Assembly: GCA_947487765.1 (NCBI GenBank)
Contig: CANKXO010000001.1
Coordinates: forward strand, 1,116,001-1,180,000
Direction: 5' to 3'
Source of the DNA: an uncultured Pseudomonadales bacterium
GTDB taxonomy: Bacteria; Pseudomonadota; Gammaproteobacteria; Pseudomonadales; Cellvibrionaceae
DNA: 64,000 bases
Shown here: positions 61,769 to 64,000 of the stretch, piece after piece
Layout of the letters: the number at the start of each line of letters is the position of its first letter
How positions within the stretch are numbered: the stretch's first letter is position 1
The notes under the pieces: model-generated
The model's database searches: none
Told to the model about the DNA's origin: nothing
What the model saw: only the letters and a program-made list of their open reading frames with translations
Translations under genes and position numbers: made by a program

Positions 61769-63436
61769 ATGCATACGGTTAAACGAAACGGCGCAAAGAT
61801 CTTACTGGACGTTTTAGAAAGTGAAGGGGTGGACTATATTTTCGGCAATCCCGGAACCACTGAGCTTCCCTTGATGGAAGCACTTATCAGCAAGCCTAAT
61901 ATCCACTACGTATTAGGTTTACAGGAAGCCAGCGTGGTAGCAATGGCCGATGGGTACGCACAGGCATCAGGAAAACCCGGTTTTATCAATTTACATACCG
62001 CTGGTGGTTTAGGTCATGGACTCGGGAACCTCCTTAATGCGTATACGTCTGGCACACCTCTGGTTGTTACTGCTGGTCAGCAGGACTCCCGGCATGCAAT
62101 CACAGACCCCTTACTGCAAGGTGATCTTGTTTCTATTGCGTCACCCACAACGAAATGGGCTGCTGAAATAAGTTCGCCCGATCAGATTCCTATTCTCGCG
62201 CATCGCGCATTCCAGGATAGTCAGGCCACCCCTTCCGGCCCAGTTTTTTTATCTTTACCCATGGATATCATGGAAGCAGAAAGTGATATTGATATACCCA
62301 GTGTTTCTCATGTAGACAGACGCCCTATTGCTCACTCATTACCCGAACTTGCCGAAGAGTTATTAGCGATGACGCCCGGAAAAATCGCTATTATTGCGGG
62401 TGACGAAATTTCATTAAATGATGCCTATAAAGAAGTTGTTGAGTTATCGGAAATTCTGGCAGCACCTGTTTTTGGTTCATCTTGGCCGGCACATATTCCT
62501 TACCCTACCAGTCATTATTCCTGGCAAGGAAACTTACCAACAAAAGCGGTAGATATTGCAGAAAAAATGAAAGACTTCGACTGCGTTTTTGCATTAGGCG
62601 GGAAATCTTTTATTACTATACTTTACTCAGAAGCACCTGCTCTACCTGAAGGCTGTGAACTGCTCCAGCTCTCCGTTGATGGACGTGATCTCGGTAGGAC
62701 TTACCCATCCAAATTATCCGTTGTTGGCGATATCGAATTCTCGCTGAGGAAATTAAATCAATTATTAACGACAAAAATAGACGATAAGAACGAAGCTTAC
62801 GAAAAACAAAGGCAAGTGATTCAACAATTGTTTACTGAAAGACGCCAATCTTTATTTGAAGAGACTGACAAATTTTCAAATAACCATGTTATACATCCGT
62901 TAGTCGCAGCACGCGAATTAGCAAAAGGTATTGACTCTACACCCATCGTTGATGAAGCCATTGCTACTGCGGCTCATTTACGTAAATTTTTAAATAACAA
63001 TTCCTCAAAGCAATATTCCTTTTTGCGAGGTGGCGCCTTGGGCTGGGGGATGCCAGCCGCTGTTGGATTTTCACTAGGCATAAACAAAAACCCTGTTGTT
63101 TCTCTAGTAGGTGATGGTGCAGCGATGTATTCGCCTCAAGCTCTCTGGACAGCTGTACACGAAGATTTACCCATTACTTTTATCGTTATGAATAATATGG
63201 AATACAATGTTTTAAAAAACTTTATGCGTTCTCAGCCCCATTATATTTCAGCGCAAAAAGAGCAATTTATTGCAATGGATATCAACAAACCAGCCATTGA
63301 TTTTCTCGCGTTAGCGAAATCCATGGGGATGTCAGGTCAACGAATCAGTAAGGCCGAGGATATAGCCCCTATTGTTAATGATTCCATTCAATCAAATAAA
63401 GCCAATCTAATAGAAATTATAATTAGTGCTGAATAA
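61769..63436 (+). CDS. thiamine-diphosphate-dependent enzyme, benzoylformate decarboxylase-like
   Basis: 555 residues, three-domain ThDP enzyme. The catalytic Glu lies in LGLQEASVVAMADGYAQASG; NLHTAGGLGHGLGNLLNAY has the histidine that matches His70 of benzoylformate decarboxylase; VSLVGDGAAMY and IVMNNMEYNVL form the cofactor-binding GDG...NN motif. Decarboxylation of an aromatic or branched 2-keto acid is expected, but acetolactate-synthase-type activity is possible. AGAGGTG precedes the ATG. It is followed by a convergent isochorismatase-like gene. Confidence 0.9.
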   Translation: MHTVKRNGAKILLDVLESEGVDYIFGNPGTTELPLMEALISKPNIHYVLGLQEASVVAMADGYAQASGKPGFINLHTAGGLGHGLGNLLNAYTSGTPLVVTAGQQDSRHAITDPLLQGDLVSIASPTTKWAAEISSPDQIPILAHRAFQDSQATPSGPVFLSLPMDIMEAESDIDIPSVSHVDRRPIAHSLPELAEELLAMTPGKIAIIAGDEISLNDAYKEVVELSEILAAPVFGSSWPAHIPYPTSHYSWQGNLPTKAVDIAEKMKDFDCVFALGGKSFITILYSEAPALPEGCELLQLSVDGRDLGRTYPSKLSVVGDIEFSLRKLNQLLTTKIDDKNEAYEKQRQVIQQLFTERRQSLFEETDKFSNNHVIHPLVAARELAKGIDSTPIVDEAIATAAHLRKFLNNNSSKQYSFLRGGALGWGMPAAVGFSLGINKNPVVSLVGDGAAMYSPQALWTAVHEDLPITFIVMNNMEYNVLKNFMRSQPHYISAQKEQFIAMDINKPAIDFLALAKSMGMSGQRISKAEDIAPIVNDSIQSNKANLIEIIISAE

Positions 63437-63502
63437 AGCAATTTAATTATACAAAAACTTTTAGCTGCACTAACCAGTGTGATTTTGAAAAATCATATGA
63501 GT

Positions 63503-63549
63503 AAAGATCGATAACAAACAATAATAATAATCATTTATTATCGATCTTT
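63503..63549. terminator. terminator-like inverted repeat between convergent genes
   Basis: AAAGATCGATAA (63503-63514) and TTATCGATCTTT (63538-63549) are perfect complements around a 23-base AT-rich loop. The element lies 67 bp after the ThDP gene stop and just before the end of the minus-strand hydrolase gene, a proper place for bidirectional termination. Confidence 0.65.
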
Positions 63550-63557
63550 TGAATCAA

Positions 63558-64000
63558 TTACGCAGAAGCCTCAATCTGCTTAATTGCTTCTTTTGTCGTC
63601 CACACCGCATTAGCCATATAACGGAAGTTAACTATTGCTGCGGCATAACCATCGCCTTCCGGTATTTTTGCAGCAGCGGTCGCGTCTCGTACAACAGCAA
63701 CCTCAAAGCCCTGCTCTTGCAATTCACGGAAGTGGCTTTCCACACATAAGTTGGCAGACATACCGGCCAGTACAACCTGATCCACTCCCCTCTTACGCAA
63801 TTGTAAGGTTAAGTCATTCGTTTCTGGGCCATAGACTTTATGGGGAGATACGACAATGGTTTTGCCATCGTTAATGTATTTTTTGTATTGTGGCATCCAG
63901 TCTGCCCCTGAATTCTCGAAGCCTTTTAAATCTAATGGGCCTTTACGATCAAACATACCGATTTTATGCATGAGTTTTTCAAGCCCTCCTTCAAATTTCC
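63558..64000 (-). CDS. isochorismatase/cysteine hydrolase family protein, 5' end outside window
   Basis: The frame is open to the window edge (KFEGGLEKL precedes the Met at 63971), so the start lies beyond 64000. The visible 147 residues carry the C-terminal half of the isochorismatase fold, with the catalytic Cys in GMSANLCVESHFREL and the lysine region VVSPHKVYGP. The hydrolysed substrate is unknown; amidases and nicotinamidases share the fold. The gene converges with the ThDP enzyme gene. Confidence 0.88.
   Translation of the reverse strand, partial: KFEGGLEKLMHKIGMFDRKGPLDLKGFENSGADWMPQYKKYINDGKTIVVSPHKVYGPETNDLTLQLRKRGVDQVVLAGMSANLCVESHFRELQEQGFEVAVVRDATAAAKIPEGDGYAAAIVNFRYMANAVWTTKEAIKQIEASA

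Overview
This is an AT-rich, gene-dense chromosomal window from a Gram-negative bacterium: it has a TonB-dependent outer-membrane receptor, ExbB/ExbD/TonB, TRAP transporters and lipoproteins. Protein similarity and the petrobactin-type siderophore locus suggest a marine gammaproteobacterium; genus cannot be decided from the sequence. No rRNA, tRNA, insertion sequence, prophage or CRISPR array was seen. Three genes are cut or broken: an HD-GYP gene at the left edge, an isochorismatase-family gene at the right edge, and a frameshifted anti-sigma factor near 50.6 kb.

Region 1 (about 2.0-24.9 kb) is an iron-acquisition island. On the minus strand a Fur-boxed TonB receptor is followed by periplasmic binding protein, permease, ATPase, a DUF2218 protein, arginine decarboxylase (speA) and a carboxy(nor)spermidine dehydrogenase-like enzyme. 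Next to these lie a two-component system and, on the plus strand, a MATE exporter, the petrobactin genes asbA, asbB, asbC, a fused asbD-asbE and asbF, then exbB-exbD-exbD-tonB. Petrobactin is built from citrate, two spermidines and two 3,4-dihydroxybenzoates. The island therefore appears to encode synthesis, export, uptake, energy supply and also the start of a polyamine route that feeds the siderophore. Fur-like boxes stand before four of its transcription units.

Region 2 (about 24.9-46.2 kb) is a catabolic island: a TRAP transporter with two closely similar substrate-binding proteins, a cupin, an outer-membrane channel-like protein, four glutathione S-transferases, two CoA-acylating aldehyde dehydrogenases, two DapA-family aldolases, a 4-oxalocrotonate tautomerase homologue, a 2-hydroxychromene-2-carboxylate isomerase homologue, a formate/nitrite-family channel, and MocR and AraC regulators. 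A recurring ACTGGTACCA-like motif in the divergent promoter regions is a good candidate for the operator of this regulon. The substrate is unknown; no ring-hydroxylating dioxygenase is present.

Region 3 (46.2-54.7 kb) holds a zinc/lead-type MerR regulator with its spaced promoter in front of a DUF4396 membrane protein, a His-rich protein and cytochrome c, assorted single genes, and a DUF4331/lipoprotein/TPR/ECF-sigma/anti-sigma operon. Region 4 (55.0-61.1 kb) is a very AT-rich accessory block with an orphan Hcp followed by a recognisable Tse2-like toxin and Tsi2-like immunity pair, tandem small lysine-rich genes, a cysteine-rich small peptide and a large unrecognised protein. Region 5 (61.1 kb to the end) has an Lrp/AsnC regulator divergent from a benzoylformate-decarboxylase-like enzyme and an isochorismatase-like hydrolase.
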